Shown here in pieces: positions 8,035 to 16,329 of a stretch of DNA of 64,000 nt. Under the pieces are notes generated by a model that saw nothing but the letters and a program-made list of their open reading frames with translations, made no database searches and had not been told where the DNA came from. Position numbers and translations under genes: made by a program. Position 1 is the stretch's first letter. Each line of letters opens with the position of its first letter. The DNA is from Streptomyces sp. CT34 (GTDB lineage Bacteria; Actinomycetota; Actinomycetes; Streptomycetales; Streptomycetaceae), in contig NZ_KN708638.1 in the NCBI RefSeq assembly GCF_000805335.1, positions 5,781,629-5,845,628 on the forward strand, read 5' to 3'.

Positions 8035-8961
8035 ATGACGCAGCAGGACACAGCCGTTCAGGACCCGCGGGCGATCGCCGCGCGGCTCGGCCGGGTCGGC
8101 GTCTGGCACGGCGGGCTGGGCCGGGCGTCGGCCGCGGCCGGGCGCGAGTTCGCGGCCGAGGTCGAGCGGCTGGGATACGGGGCGCTGTGGTTCGGTGAGG
8201 CGCAGGCCACCAAGGAGGCGTTCAGCCACGCCGGGCTGCTGCTGGCCGCCACCGAGCGGCTGACCGTCGCCACCGGTATCGCCAACATCTGGGTCCGCGA
8301 CGCGACGGCGATGAACGCCGGGGCGCACACCCTCGCCGAGGCGTACGACGGCCGGTTCCTGCTGGGCCTGGGCGCCAGCCACGCGCCGCAGGTCGAGGGG
8401 CGCGGCCACACCTACGCCAAGCCGCTCGCCGCGATGCGTGCCTATCTGGACGCGATGGACGCGGCCCCGTACGACGCCCCCGCGAGCCCGCCGCCGGCCC
8501 GCGTCCTGGCGGCGTTGGGCCCCAAGATGCTGGAGCTGGCCGCGGAGCGGGCGGCCGGCGCGCACCCGTATTTCGTCACGCCCGAGCACACCGCCCGCGC
8601 CCGCAAGGCCCTGGGCGAGGGTCCGCTGCTCGCCCCTGAGCAGGCCGTGCTGCTGGAGACCGACCCGGCGACCGCCCGCGCCCGGGCGCGGGCACACCAC
8701 CTCGGCTTCTACCTCGCGCTGCCCAACTACGTGAACAGCCTGCGCCGGCTGGGCTTCGAGGACGCCGACTTCCAGGACGGCGGCAGCGACCGGCTGGTCG
8801 ACGCCATCGTGGCCTGGGGCGACGTGGACGCGATCCGCGAGCGGATCCGGGCGCACCACGACGCGGGCGCCGACCATGTGGCGATCCAGCCGGTCGTCCC
8901 CGGACCGGGCCTGGGCCTCGACCAACTGCGCGAGCTGGCACCCGCGTTGACCGGGCGCTGA
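8035..8961 (+). CDS. LLM-class (luciferase-like) flavin-dependent oxidoreductase
   Basis: A 308-aa luciferase-like monooxygenase/F420- or FMN-dependent oxidoreductase of the short actinobacterial type. Family features are the start GRVGVWHGGLGR, the (beta-alpha)8 segments LGYGALWFGE, TERLTVATGIANIWVRDA, GRFLLGLGASHAP and the C-terminal HHDAGADHVAIQPV. The specific substrate cannot be told from sequence. ATG 8035 follows GGAGG at good spacing. It is probably monocistronic, lying between the gatB terminator and a complex hairpin at 8966-9027. Confidence 0.88.
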   Translation: MTQQDTAVQDPRAIAARLGRVGVWHGGLGRASAAAGREFAAEVERLGYGALWFGEAQATKEAFSHAGLLLAATERLTVATGIANIWVRDATAMNAGAHTLAEAYDGRFLLGLGASHAPQVEGRGHTYAKPLAAMRAYLDAMDAAPYDAPASPPPARVLAALGPKMLELAAERAAGAHPYFVTPEHTARARKALGEGPLLAPEQAVLLETDPATARARARAHHLGFYLALPNYVNSLRRLGFEDADFQDGGSDRLVDAIVAWGDVDAIRERIRAHHDAGADHVAIQPVVPGPGLGLDQLRELAPALTGR

Positions 8962-8965
8962 GCGT

Positions 8966-9027
8966 CGGCGGGGGCCCCGGAACGGGCGCGCGGGCCGCGG
9001 GGCCCGGTACGGTCGGAGCCCCCGCCG
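8966..9027 (+). terminator. Nested GC-rich hairpin after the LLM oxidoreductase
   Basis: CGGCGGGGGC (8966-8975) pairs with GCCCCCGCCG (9018-9027) around further self-complementary G/C blocks, directly after the stop codon. Confidence 0.5.
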
Positions 9028-9074
9028 CCCTCAAGACCACCCCTCGGTTCGACGACGGGCGGGGGAGATCCCGC

Positions 9075-9121
9075 TCACGGCGGTGAACCCCTCACGGCGG
9101 TGAACCCGCTCACGGTGGTGA
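9075..9121. repeat. Three tandem TCAC-N4-GTGA dyads
   Basis: TCACGGCGGTGA at 9075-9086 and 9092-9103 and TCACGGTGGTGA at 9110-9121, in repeat units of 17 and 18 bp. TCAC/GTGA arms around four bases form small dyads repeated about every 1.7 helical turns. They could be operator sites for the MMPL gene or a tract from slippage. Confidence 0.6.
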
Positions 9122-9290
9122 ATTCCGGCGCCCGGGACCGGACCTGTGCCCAGGCCCCAGAGCTGCCGCGGGCTGCAGACGGGGCGCCCGGGGACGGCCG
9201 GGAGCCGGGCAGCGGGCGGTAATCGCGTGGTAAGCGATATTTGCCGGGAATAACAGCCCCATAAGTGGGCCGGGTTGCCTATTCCCCGTT

Positions 9291-9312
9291 CTTTGTGGGG
9301 AAGTCCACAAAG
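9291..9312. promoter_or_regulatory. 8-bp inverted repeat upstream of the MMPL gene
   Basis: CTTTGTGG (9291-9298) and CCACAAAG (9305-9312) are perfect arms around a 6-base spacer, in an unusually AT-rich patch. Either an operator near the promoter or a leader hairpin. Confidence 0.5.
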
Positions 9313-9480
9313 CGGTCAAAGGATCTTTTCGAGCTGGCACCCTGCACCGAGAGCCCGGCCCGCCGCTCGTTCTCCGGAACGCGACGGGCCGCCCCCGCGC
9401 CTGCTCCGCGCATCCTGTCCGTCCGCGTTCGGCACCACCCGCTCCCGGGAGATATCGGCGCACAATCCGGGAAGCAGCCC

Positions 9481-11679
9481 GTGACCGCTCTCGCTCGGTG
9501 GTGCCTCCGGCGCCGCGTCGTGGTGATCGTCCTCTGGCTCGCCGCCTTCGCGGGGGTCGCCGTCGCCGCCGGGCTGACCGGAGCCGCGTACTCCACCGAC
9601 TACGAGGTCCCCGGCACCGAATCCGGCCAGGCCGGCGCGCTGATGGCGAAGGCGTTCCCGGGGCGGTCCGGGGACGGCGACAGCATCGTCTGGCACACCG
9701 CGTCCGGCACGGTGCGCTCGGCCGCCGTCGAGAAGAAGATGGCGCACACGCTCGCCGAGGTCTCCCGGCTGCCCGGCGTCGCCGAGGTCCAGGGACCCTA
9801 CGGGCCGCGGGGCGCCGGGCAGATCAGCCGCGACGGACGCACCGCCTACGCCTCCGTCCTCTTCAAGAGCTCCACCGACGACCTGCCCGCCGGCCAGGTC
9901 CGCGCGGTCGTGAACACCGCGAAGGCCGCGTCCGGCCACGGCCTCCAGGTGGAGCTGGGCGGTGCCGGGATCTCGCTCACCCAGGCGCCGCGCGCCCAGC
10001 TGCCGGAAGTCATCGGGCTGTGCGCGGCGGCCGTGGTCCTCTTCCTCGCCTTCGGGTCGCTGGCCGCGACCCTGCTGCCGATCGTCACCGCGCTGGCCGC
10101 CGTAGGCACCGCCTCCGCCGGGATCAGCCTGCTCAGCCACGCCATGACGGTCGCCGACTTCGCCCCGATGCTGGGCATGCTGATCGGCCTCGGCGTGGGC
10201 ATCGACTACGCGCTCTTCATCGTCACCCGGCACCGCAGAGGGCTGCGCGCCGGCCTGTCCGTCCAGGAGGCCGCCGAACGCGCCGTGACGGTGTCCGGGC
10301 GCGCCGTCGTCTTCGCCGGGGCCACCGTCTGCATCGCGCTGCTCGGCATGCTCACCCTGCGGCTGGGCTTCCTCAACGGCGTCGCGCTCGCCGCCTCGCT
10401 CACCGTCGTCCTGACCGTCGCCGCCTCCGTCACCCTGCTGCCCGCGCTGCTCGGCCTGATCGGCACCCGGGCCCTGGGCCGCCGCGAACGCCGCCGGCTG
10501 GCCGCCCGCGGCCCGCGGCCCGAGCGCCGCGCCGGGATGGCCGCCCGCTGGGCCGGCTTCGTCGAACGGCACCCCAAACTGCTCGGCGCCACCGCCGCCG
10601 TCGTCATGCTCACCCTCGCGCTGCCCACCCTCGGCCTGCACCTCGGCACCTCCGACCAGGGCAACGACCCGGCGACGTCCACCACCCGCAAGGCGTACGA
10701 CCTGCTGGCGGACGGCTTCGGGCCCGGGTTCAACGGGCCGCTGACGGTGGTCGGTTCGCTCGACGGGGCCGAGGACCGGCTCGCCTTCGGCAAGCTGCCG
10801 CAGGAGCTGCGGCACACCCCCGGCGTCGCCCACGTCAGCGGCCCGGAGTTCGACGGCGGCCACGCCACCGGCGTGATCACGGTCGTGCCGACCAGCTCAC
10901 CCCAGTCCCAGCAGACCTCCGACCTGGTGCAGCGGCTGCGCGGCGGCATCCTGCCGGCCGCCGAGGACGGCACCACGATGCGGGTGCACGTCGGCGGGGT
11001 GACCGCCGGCCACGACGACTTCGCCGCCGTCATCATCGGCAAACTGCCGCTCTTCATGGGCGCCGTCATCGGCCTCGGCTCCCTCCTGCTGCTGCTCGCC
11101 TTCCGCAGCATCGGCATCCCCCTCAAGGCCGCGCTGATGAACCTCGCGGCGGTCGCCGCGTCCTTCGGGATCGTCGTCGCGATCTTCCAGTGGGGATGGG
11201 GGAGCGAGGCGCTGGGGCTGGGCAGCGCGGGCCCGATCGAGCCGTTCCTGCCGGTGATCATGGTCTCCGTGCTCTTCGGGCTCTCCATGGACTACCAGGT
11301 CTTCCTGGTCAGCCGGATGTACGAGGAGTGGCAGCTGACCGGCGACAACCGCCGGGCCGTACGGGTCGGGCTCGCCGAGACCAGCCGGGTGATCAACTCG
11401 GCGGCGGTCATCATGATCGCGGTGTTCGCCGCCTTCATCCTCAGCGGCGACCGCATCATCGCGATGTTCGGCATCGGCCTGGCCGCCGCCGTCGCCCTGG
11501 ACGCCTTCGTCCTCCGTACGCTGCTGGTACCGGCCCTGATGCACCTGCTCGGCGGCGCCAACTGGTGGCTGCCGGCCTGGCTGGAGCGCCGGCTGCCGCG
11601 GCTGAGCATCGAGCCGCCGCCGCAGCAGCGGCCCGGGCCGCGGGACGGGGCGGACGCGCCCGCGCTGGTGGAGGTCTGA
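9481..11679 (+). CDS. MMPL/RND family membrane exporter
   Basis: A 732-aa MmpL-type transporter. It has one N-terminal membrane helix (RRVVVIVLWLAAFAGVAVAA), a periplasmic loop, five helices with the conserved GLGVGIDYALFIVTRHR motif, a second loop and a second helix set with the paired GLSMDYQVFLVSRMYEEW motif. The internal duplication and total of about 12 helices are typical of exporters moving lipids or hydrophobic metabolites by proton-motive force. GTG 9481 was chosen because the protein then opens directly into the first helix with CCGGGAAGC upstream. No adjacent pathway identifies its cargo; upstream dyads suggest it is regulated. Confidence 0.9.
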   Translation: MTALARWCLRRRVVVIVLWLAAFAGVAVAAGLTGAAYSTDYEVPGTESGQAGALMAKAFPGRSGDGDSIVWHTASGTVRSAAVEKKMAHTLAEVSRLPGVAEVQGPYGPRGAGQISRDGRTAYASVLFKSSTDDLPAGQVRAVVNTAKAASGHGLQVELGGAGISLTQAPRAQLPEVIGLCAAAVVLFLAFGSLAATLLPIVTALAAVGTASAGISLLSHAMTVADFAPMLGMLIGLGVGIDYALFIVTRHRRGLRAGLSVQEAAERAVTVSGRAVVFAGATVCIALLGMLTLRLGFLNGVALAASLTVVLTVAASVTLLPALLGLIGTRALGRRERRRLAARGPRPERRAGMAARWAGFVERHPKLLGATAAVVMLTLALPTLGLHLGTSDQGNDPATSTTRKAYDLLADGFGPGFNGPLTVVGSLDGAEDRLAFGKLPQELRHTPGVAHVSGPEFDGGHATGVITVVPTSSPQSQQTSDLVQRLRGGILPAAEDGTTMRVHVGGVTAGHDDFAAVIIGKLPLFMGAVIGLGSLLLLLAFRSIGIPLKAALMNLAAVAASFGIVVAIFQWGWGSEALGLGSAGPIEPFLPVIMVSVLFGLSMDYQVFLVSRMYEEWQLTGDNRRAVRVGLAETSRVINSAAVIMIAVFAAFILSGDRIIAMFGIGLAAAVALDAFVLRTLLVPALMHLLGGANWWLPAWLERRLPRLSIEPPPQQRPGPRDGADAPALVEV

Positions 11680-11704
11680 GCGCCGCTCCGCAGGGCTTTC
11701 GGCT

Positions 11705-11740
11705 GACTCTCATACGACTCTCAGACAGGGCCCCTACGGT
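11705..11740 (+). promoter_or_regulatory. Direct repeat with 11-bp period and -10 box, probably leaderless
   Basis: GACTCTCA occurs at 11705-11712 and 11716-11723, exactly one 11-bp period apart, as in OmpR/PhoB-family boxes. TACGGT (11735-11740) fits a -10 hexamer and ends 7 bases before the ATG at 11748, implying a leaderless mRNA. The repeat then covers the -35 position, consistent with class II activation. Confidence 0.5.
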
Positions 11741-11747
11741 CGCGCCC

Positions 11748-12419
11748 ATGGGAACGACGACCGACAAGCGAACCGACGACGAGACGACCGTGGCCGGCAC
11801 GGCGGGGACGGCCGAGGAGACAGGGAAGGCGGAGGAGGCCGGGAAGGCCCGGCAGACCGGGACGGCCGGCACGACAGGGAAGGCCGCGGAGGCGGGGAAG
11901 GGCACGGAGCCGGAATCCGAGGAAGGCGCCGACGGCGCCGACGGGGCTGCGGACAGCGCCCACGACGTCCACGACAGGGGTCATGACATCGGCGACGACG
12001 GCGAGGACGAGCCGGCGTCCGGACCGGCCGCCACCGGAGTGGCCGCCGGCGCCGGCGCCGTGGTCGCGGCCGGACTGGGCCTGGCCTCCCTCACCGGTAC
12101 CTACCTCGGGACGCTGCTGGCCGAACGGCAGACGCTGCTGGGCCAGATCAAGCTCCAGACCGGCAAGGCCACCGACCAGATCGCCACCGTCTACGGCGCG
12201 CCCTGGCACACCACCGCCCTGGTCAACGGGGTGTTCGCGGTGCTCGCCATGCTCGTCGCCGCGGTGGTGCTGACCGGGCGGCGGAGCACCTGGGTGCGGG
12301 CCGTCGCCTGGGGCGCGCTGGCGCTGGGCGTGCTGGGGCTCCTGGTCTCCGCCGGGATGTACCTCGACCTGTTCGCGAGCATGCCCAGCATCCCTAAGGG
12401 GCCCGGCGGCGGTGCCTAA
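11748..12419 (+). CDS. Membrane protein with acidic disordered N-terminus, unknown function
   Basis: A 223-aa protein I do not recognise. Residues 1-95 are low-complexity (Thr, Ala, Gly, Glu, Asp; EETGKAEEAGKARQTG-like runs, then an Asp/His-rich segment) and probably disordered in the cytoplasm. They are followed by about three membrane helices (ATGVAAGAGAVVAAGLGLAS; TTALVNGVFAVLAMLVAAVV; AVAWGALALGVLGLLVSAGM). The segment between helices 1 and 2 (LAERQTLLGQIKLQTGKATDQ) is amphipathic. ATG 11748 matches a leaderless promoter; no Shine-Dalgarno is visible. It follows the MMPL gene by 68 bases but seems to have its own promoter. Confidence 0.75.
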   Translation: MGTTTDKRTDDETTVAGTAGTAEETGKAEEAGKARQTGTAGTTGKAAEAGKGTEPESEEGADGADGAADSAHDVHDRGHDIGDDGEDEPASGPAATGVAAGAGAVVAAGLGLASLTGTYLGTLLAERQTLLGQIKLQTGKATDQIATVYGAPWHTTALVNGVFAVLAMLVAAVVLTGRRSTWVRAVAWGALALGVLGLLVSAGMYLDLFASMPSIPKGPGGGA

Positions 12420-12426
12420 GCCCTCC

Positions 12427-12447
12427 GGGGGCGGCGGCGCCGCCCCC
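12427..12447 (+). terminator. Short GC hairpin after the membrane protein gene
   Basis: GGGGGCGGC (12427-12435), GGC loop, GCCGCCCCC (12439-12447), directly after the stop codon. Confidence 0.6.
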
Positions 12448-12609
12448 TAAGCCCCCTCCGCGACCCGGACCCGGTTTCTGAGCACCGCCGGGCCGCGGAG
12501 ATCGGGAACTCTCCCGATGTGGCGGACCCCCCTCGGCGACGAGAGTTGAGCACAGCGGCGCCCCGGCAGACGGCCGGGGCGCCGGCCCACCACCGTCGAG
12601 GGAGACATC

Positions 12610-12789
12610 ATGTACGCGTCCGAACTGGAGATCCGGGTCCGCTACGAGGAACTGCGCCGCGAGGCCGACCGGCGGCGCCTGGTCCGCGAGGCCGCCGAAG
12701 TGGCGCGCGCCGCCGCCTCCTCCAGCGGCGGCGAACCGGAAAGGCAGGTGAGCGTCCGGCGTCGGCGGGTACGGCGCGCCGGCGCCTGA
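12610..12789 (+). CDS. Small basic helical protein (59 aa), unknown
   Basis: Encodes a 59-aa protein beginning MYASELEIRVRYEELRREA. The first 40 residues form a strongly charged amphipathic helix (Glu/Arg/Leu-rich) and the C-terminus is Arg-rich (SVRRRRVRRAGA). ATG 12610 follows GAGGGAGAC at ideal spacing and a hairpin terminator sits 38 bases downstream, so it looks like a complete transcription unit. No domain is recognised; the basic tail suggests binding to nucleic acid or membrane, which is inference only. Confidence 0.65.
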   Translation: MYASELEIRVRYEELRREADRRRLVREAAEVARAAASSSGGEPERQVSVRRRRVRRAGA

Positions 12790-12826
12790 CCGCGGCGGAC
12801 GGCCGGTGTGCCCCAAGGGCTGTCCG

Positions 12827-12857
12827 GTGGGCCAGGGTCGGAAAGCCCCTGGCCCAC
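12827..12857 (+). terminator. Hairpin between the 59-aa gene and the LuxR regulator
   Basis: GTGGGCCAGGG (12827-12837) and CCCTGGCCCAC (12847-12857) are perfect 11-bp arms. Its presence argues against starting the LuxR regulator at the in-frame GTG at 12808, which would have to be translated through it. Confidence 0.65.
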
Positions 12858-12882
12858 TGCCGCATTGTCAGACCCCTGTGCG

Positions 12883-15800
12883 ATGCTCGGCAGCGTGGAG
12901 AACAGAGCCATCAGTCCCGTGTTCGTCGGCCGCGCGGCCGAACTCACCGCGCTGCGCGACGCGCTGGCGCGGGCCACCGGGTCCGGCGAGCCCCAGGCCC
13001 TGCTGATCGGCGGCGAGGCCGGGGTCGGCAAGACCCGGCTCATCGAGGAGTTCGGCGAGACGGCCCGCGCGCAGGGCGCGCTGGTCGCGCTCGGCGGCTG
13101 CATCGAGATCGGCTCCGAGGGCCTGCCGTTCGCCCCGTTCTCCTCGATCCTGCACACCCTCAACGCGCATCTGCGTACGGAGCTCGCCGCCGCCGTCGCC
13201 GGCCAGGAGGGCGAACTGGCCCGCATCCTGCCGGAGTTGGGGGAGGCCGCCGGCGAGACCCGTGACGAGGAGATCGGCCGGGCCCGCCTCTTCGAGCTGA
13301 CCGCCCGGCTCCTGGAGCGGCTGGCCGCCCACCGCACCCTGGTCATCGTCATCGAGGACCTCCACTGGGCCGACCGCTCTACCCGCGAGCTGCTGGCCTA
13401 CCTCCTGCGCGCCCTGCACGACGCCGACGTCCTGCTGGTCGCGACGTACCGCTCCGACGACATCCACCGCCGCCATCCGCTGCGCCCCTTCCTCGCCGAG
13501 ATCGATCGGATGCGGACCGTCCGCCGCGTCGAACTGGCCCGCTTCACCCGCGACGAGGTCCGCTCCCAGATCGCCGGGATCCAGGGCAGCGAGCCCGAAG
13601 AGGACACCGTCGACCGGGTGTTCAAGCGCTCCGAGGGCAATGCGTTCTTCGTCGAGGAGCTGGCCCGCGGCCTCGCCGAGGGCTGCCGGTACGGCCTCAG
13701 CGATCCGCTGCGCGATCTGCTGCTGGTGCGGGTCGAGGCGCTGCCCGAGGACGCCCAGCGGGTGGTGCGGATCGCCGCCGAGGGCGGCTCCACGGTCGAG
13801 CACGAACTCCTCGCCGCCGTCTGCCGGATGCCCGAGGACGACCTCATCGAGGCGCTGCGCGCGGCCGTCGGCAGCAACACCCTCGTCCCCACCCAGGACG
13901 GCACGGGCTACCGCTTCCGGCACGCGCTGGTCCGCGAGGCCGTCGTCGACGACCTGCTGCCCGGCGAGCGCACACGGCTGAACCGCCGGTACGCCGAGGC
14001 CCTGGAGGCCGACCGCTCGCTGGTCCGCTCCGACGTCTGCGCCACCCGCCTGGCCAGTTACTGGTACAAGGCCCATGACGCCGCCAAGGCGCTGCCCGCG
14101 GTGCTCGCCGCCTCCGTCCAGGCCCGCCGCCGCCATGCCTACGCCGAGCAACTGCGGCTGCTGGACCGCGCCCTGGAGCTGTGGGACGACGCGCCCCCGG
14201 AGGTCCGCCAGGGCGTCCGCCCGATCGACTACGCCGAGGCGTACCCGGCCTGCGGCTGCGACGACGACGCGCTGCGCTTCCTCGACCTGCTCGCCGAGAT
14301 CGCGGTGGCCGCCCGGCTGTCCGGCGACAGCGAGCGGGCCTTCACCATCACCAAGCGCGCCCTGCGCACGCTGCGCAGCGAGGACGACCTTGCCGCGAGC
14401 GCGCACCACGGTGCGGGCAAGGGGGACCCCCACCGCACCGCCTGGTTCCTGCTCCAGCGCTCCCGGCTCTGCCAGGGCACCGGCCGCGGCAACGGCTGGG
14501 ACGACCTGGGCAAGGCCCAGGAGCTGATGCGCGGTCTGCCGCCGTCCTCCGTGCACGCCGCCGTGCTGGCCGCCGTCGCCAGCTGGCAGATGCTCCACGA
14601 GCCGGGCCCCGGCACCTTCACCACCGCCGAACGGGCCGTGGAGCTCGCCCGGTTGGTGGGCGACGAAGAGGCGGAGCTGAACTCCCGGGTGACACTGGCC
14701 GGGCTGCGGATCGACGCCGGGGAGATCGAGGAGGGCCTGTCCGACTTCCGTACGGTCCTCGGCCGCGCCGTGGACCGCGGCTGTTTCGCCGTCATCGGCC
14801 GCGGCCACATCAACCTCGCGGGCATCCTCGAAGGCGTCGGCCGGTCCCGCGAAGCCGTCGAGGTCACCGAGCAGGGCGTCGAACTGACCACCCGCTACGG
14901 CCTCAAGGACACCACCAGCTGGGTGCTGAGCAATCGCGCCGAGTCGCTCCAGTCGCTGGGCAGCTGGGCGGCGGCGGGCCGGGCCGCCGCCGACGCCCAC
15001 CGCTACGCGCAGAACCGCCGCGCCACCGCCCTGGCCGCCAGCCGACTCACCGGCCTCGCCCTGGACGGGGGCGACCTCGCCGCCGCCGAGCGCGAACTGG
15101 CCGTCGCCCAGGAGCACTACGGCACCCACGACCCCCAGCCGCAGCACGCCCTGCCCATGGCGCGGCACGCGCTGCGGCTCGCCGCCCGCCAGGGCCGCAT
15201 CGACGACGCGCGCGCCATCCTCGAACGGTCGGCCCTGGACGCCGGCTTCGCGCCCGGCCTCCAGCGCTACGCCTGGCCGCTCCTGTGGTCGGCGACCGCC
15301 GCCGAGTCCGATGTCCGCGGTCTGCCGTCCGCCGAGCCCGGCCGGGTCCGGATCCTCGCCCGGATCCGCGACGCCGCCAAGCGGCTGCCCCGGATCGCCC
15401 CGGTCTGGGACGCGTTCGGCCTGGCGGTCGAGGCCGAACTCCTGCGTGCCGAGGGCCGCGAGGCCCCCGACGCCTGGGCCGCGACGGTCGCCGCCTTCGA
15501 ACGGCTGGAGCGCCCGCACGAACTCGCCTGGGCCTGCTACCGCTGGGCCGAATCGCTGCTGCACGGCGGCGAGCGGGCCACCGCCGGCCTCGACGGCCGC
15601 ACCCCGCGCGAGGCCGCCGTGCTGCTGCTCGGCCAGGCGCACGCCGCCGCCGCGGCGATGGGTGCCCGCCCGCTCGCCGACGAGCTCGAACTCCTCGCCC
15701 AGCGCGCCCGGATACCCGTCCATGGCCTGGCGGCCCCCGCCGCGGCCGAGACATCCCGCGCCGCCGGGGACCGGACCGCGGACGCGCCGGCCGGCACCGC

Positions 15801-16026
15801 CCCCGCGGAATCCCTCGGTCTGACCCCGCGCGAGCGCGACGTGCTCCGCCTGGTCGCCGATGGCCGCAGCAACCGCCAGATAGCCGACGCCCTGTTCATC
15901 TCGCCGAAGACCGCCAGCGTGCATGTCTCCAACATCCTCGCCAAGCTGGGCGTCGCCGGCCGCGGCGAGGCGGGCGCGGTGGCCCACCGCCTGCGGCTGT
16001 TCGGCGAGCCGACCGCGAGCAGATAG
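12883..16026 (+). CDS. Large ATP-binding LuxR-family transcriptional regulator
   Basis: A 1047-aa MalT/LAL-type regulator. The N-terminal AAA domain has Walker A GGEAGVGKTR (residues 43-52) and Walker B LVIVIEDLHWAD (about 152-163). The middle is an all-helical TPR-like region (ADAHRYAQNRRATALAA and similar), and the C-terminus is a LuxR helix-turn-helix (LTPRERDVLRLVADGRSNRQ, about 979-1040). Such proteins usually activate one operon after binding ATP and a ligand. ATG 12883 is used; GTG 12895 is an alternative and neither has a good ribosome site. It converges with a DUF6191 gene on the minus strand only 13 bases away. Its target is unknown. Confidence 0.9.
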   Translation: MLGSVENRAISPVFVGRAAELTALRDALARATGSGEPQALLIGGEAGVGKTRLIEEFGETARAQGALVALGGCIEIGSEGLPFAPFSSILHTLNAHLRTELAAAVAGQEGELARILPELGEAAGETRDEEIGRARLFELTARLLERLAAHRTLVIVIEDLHWADRSTRELLAYLLRALHDADVLLVATYRSDDIHRRHPLRPFLAEIDRMRTVRRVELARFTRDEVRSQIAGIQGSEPEEDTVDRVFKRSEGNAFFVEELARGLAEGCRYGLSDPLRDLLLVRVEALPEDAQRVVRIAAEGGSTVEHELLAAVCRMPEDDLIEALRAAVGSNTLVPTQDGTGYRFRHALVREAVVDDLLPGERTRLNRRYAEALEADRSLVRSDVCATRLASYWYKAHDAAKALPAVLAASVQARRRHAYAEQLRLLDRALELWDDAPPEVRQGVRPIDYAEAYPACGCDDDALRFLDLLAEIAVAARLSGDSERAFTITKRALRTLRSEDDLAASAHHGAGKGDPHRTAWFLLQRSRLCQGTGRGNGWDDLGKAQELMRGLPPSSVHAAVLAAVASWQMLHEPGPGTFTTAERAVELARLVGDEEAELNSRVTLAGLRIDAGEIEEGLSDFRTVLGRAVDRGCFAVIGRGHINLAGILEGVGRSREAVEVTEQGVELTTRYGLKDTTSWVLSNRAESLQSLGSWAAAGRAAADAHRYAQNRRATALAASRLTGLALDGGDLAAAERELAVAQEHYGTHDPQPQHALPMARHALRLAARQGRIDDARAILERSALDAGFAPGLQRYAWPLLWSATAAESDVRGLPSAEPGRVRILARIRDAAKRLPRIAPVWDAFGLAVEAELLRAEGREAPDAWAATVAAFERLERPHELAWACYRWAESLLHGGERATAGLDGRTPREAAVLLLGQAHAAAAAMGARPLADELELLAQRARIPVHGLAAPAAAETSRAAGDRTADAPAGTAPAESLGLTPRERDVLRLVADGRSNRQIADALFISPKTASVHVSNILAKLGVAGRGEAGAVAHRLRLFGEPTASR

Positions 16027-16039
16027 CCACCGGAGCGGC

Positions 16040-16237
16040 TCAGTCCGCCCCGGTACCGCCCCCGGCCGCCCGGACGTCCCGCCCGGCCCGGATGACCACG
16101 ACCCCCGACGCGAGATCTATCGGCCCGTGCCCGGGATCCCCGTCGCCCACGTCGTCCACCACCAGCGACAGCTTCTGCCGCTCCTCTTCGGTGTGCTTGC
16201 GGCCGGGCGCGAACAGCTCTTCCACCACGTTGAACAC
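16040..16237 (-). CDS. DUF6191-type small protein
   Basis: A 65-aa protein starting MFNVVEELFAPGRKHTEEER, which I recognise as the short Streptomyces DUF6191 type; the GDGDPGHGPIDLASGVVVI segment is the other conserved part. Function is unknown. The GTG start at 16237 has GGAAGGGGG upstream on the minus strand. A -10 box (TACACT on the minus strand, bases 16293-16288) and two upstream direct repeats indicate its own promoter. Confidence 0.8.
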   Translation of the reverse strand: MFNVVEELFAPGRKHTEEERQKLSLVVDDVGDGDPGHGPIDLASGVVVIRAGRDVRAAGGGTGAD

Positions 16238-16287
16238 GAAGCCCCCTTCCGGAGCGACCCGTCCCCCCAGGGTCTGTCCCTGGCCCG

Positions 16288-16320
16288 AGTGTAAGCAGGT
16301 CCCACGCGACAGGTCCCACG
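16288..16320 (-). promoter_or_regulatory. Promoter of the DUF6191 gene with two 11-bp direct repeats
   Basis: On the minus strand, TACACT (16293-16288) is a good -10 box about 50 bases before the start codon. Immediately upstream, CGTGGGACCTG is repeated exactly (16320-16310 and 16306-16296) with a 14-bp period, covering the -35 region. This suggests an activator or alternative sigma factor rather than a plain housekeeping promoter. Confidence 0.45.
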
Positions 16321-16329
16321 AAAAGGGGT

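Larger units (their letters stand above)
9028..9480. other. Long upstream region of the MMPL gene
   Basis: About 450 bases without a convincing gene. It contains three dyad repeats (9075-9121), a lower-GC segment from about 9220 to 9330 likely to hold the promoter, and an 8-bp inverted repeat (9291-9312). An in-frame start at 9265 for the MMPL gene would translate the inverted repeat and an Arg/Pro-rich segment unlike a signal anchor, so I treat it as untranslated. Confidence 0.5.

Noticed and set aside
9498..11747. Long plus-strand frame overlapping the MMPL gene and continuing into the next gene
   Set aside because: Only its last 223 codons (from 11748) are a plausible protein; the upstream part is an Arg-rich shadow of the MMPL gene.
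12868..15987. 1039-aa minus-strand frame antisense to the LuxR regulator
   Set aside because: Pure antisense shadow with Gly/Ala/Val/Asp composition; the plus-strand gene has clear Walker and helix-turn-helix motifs.
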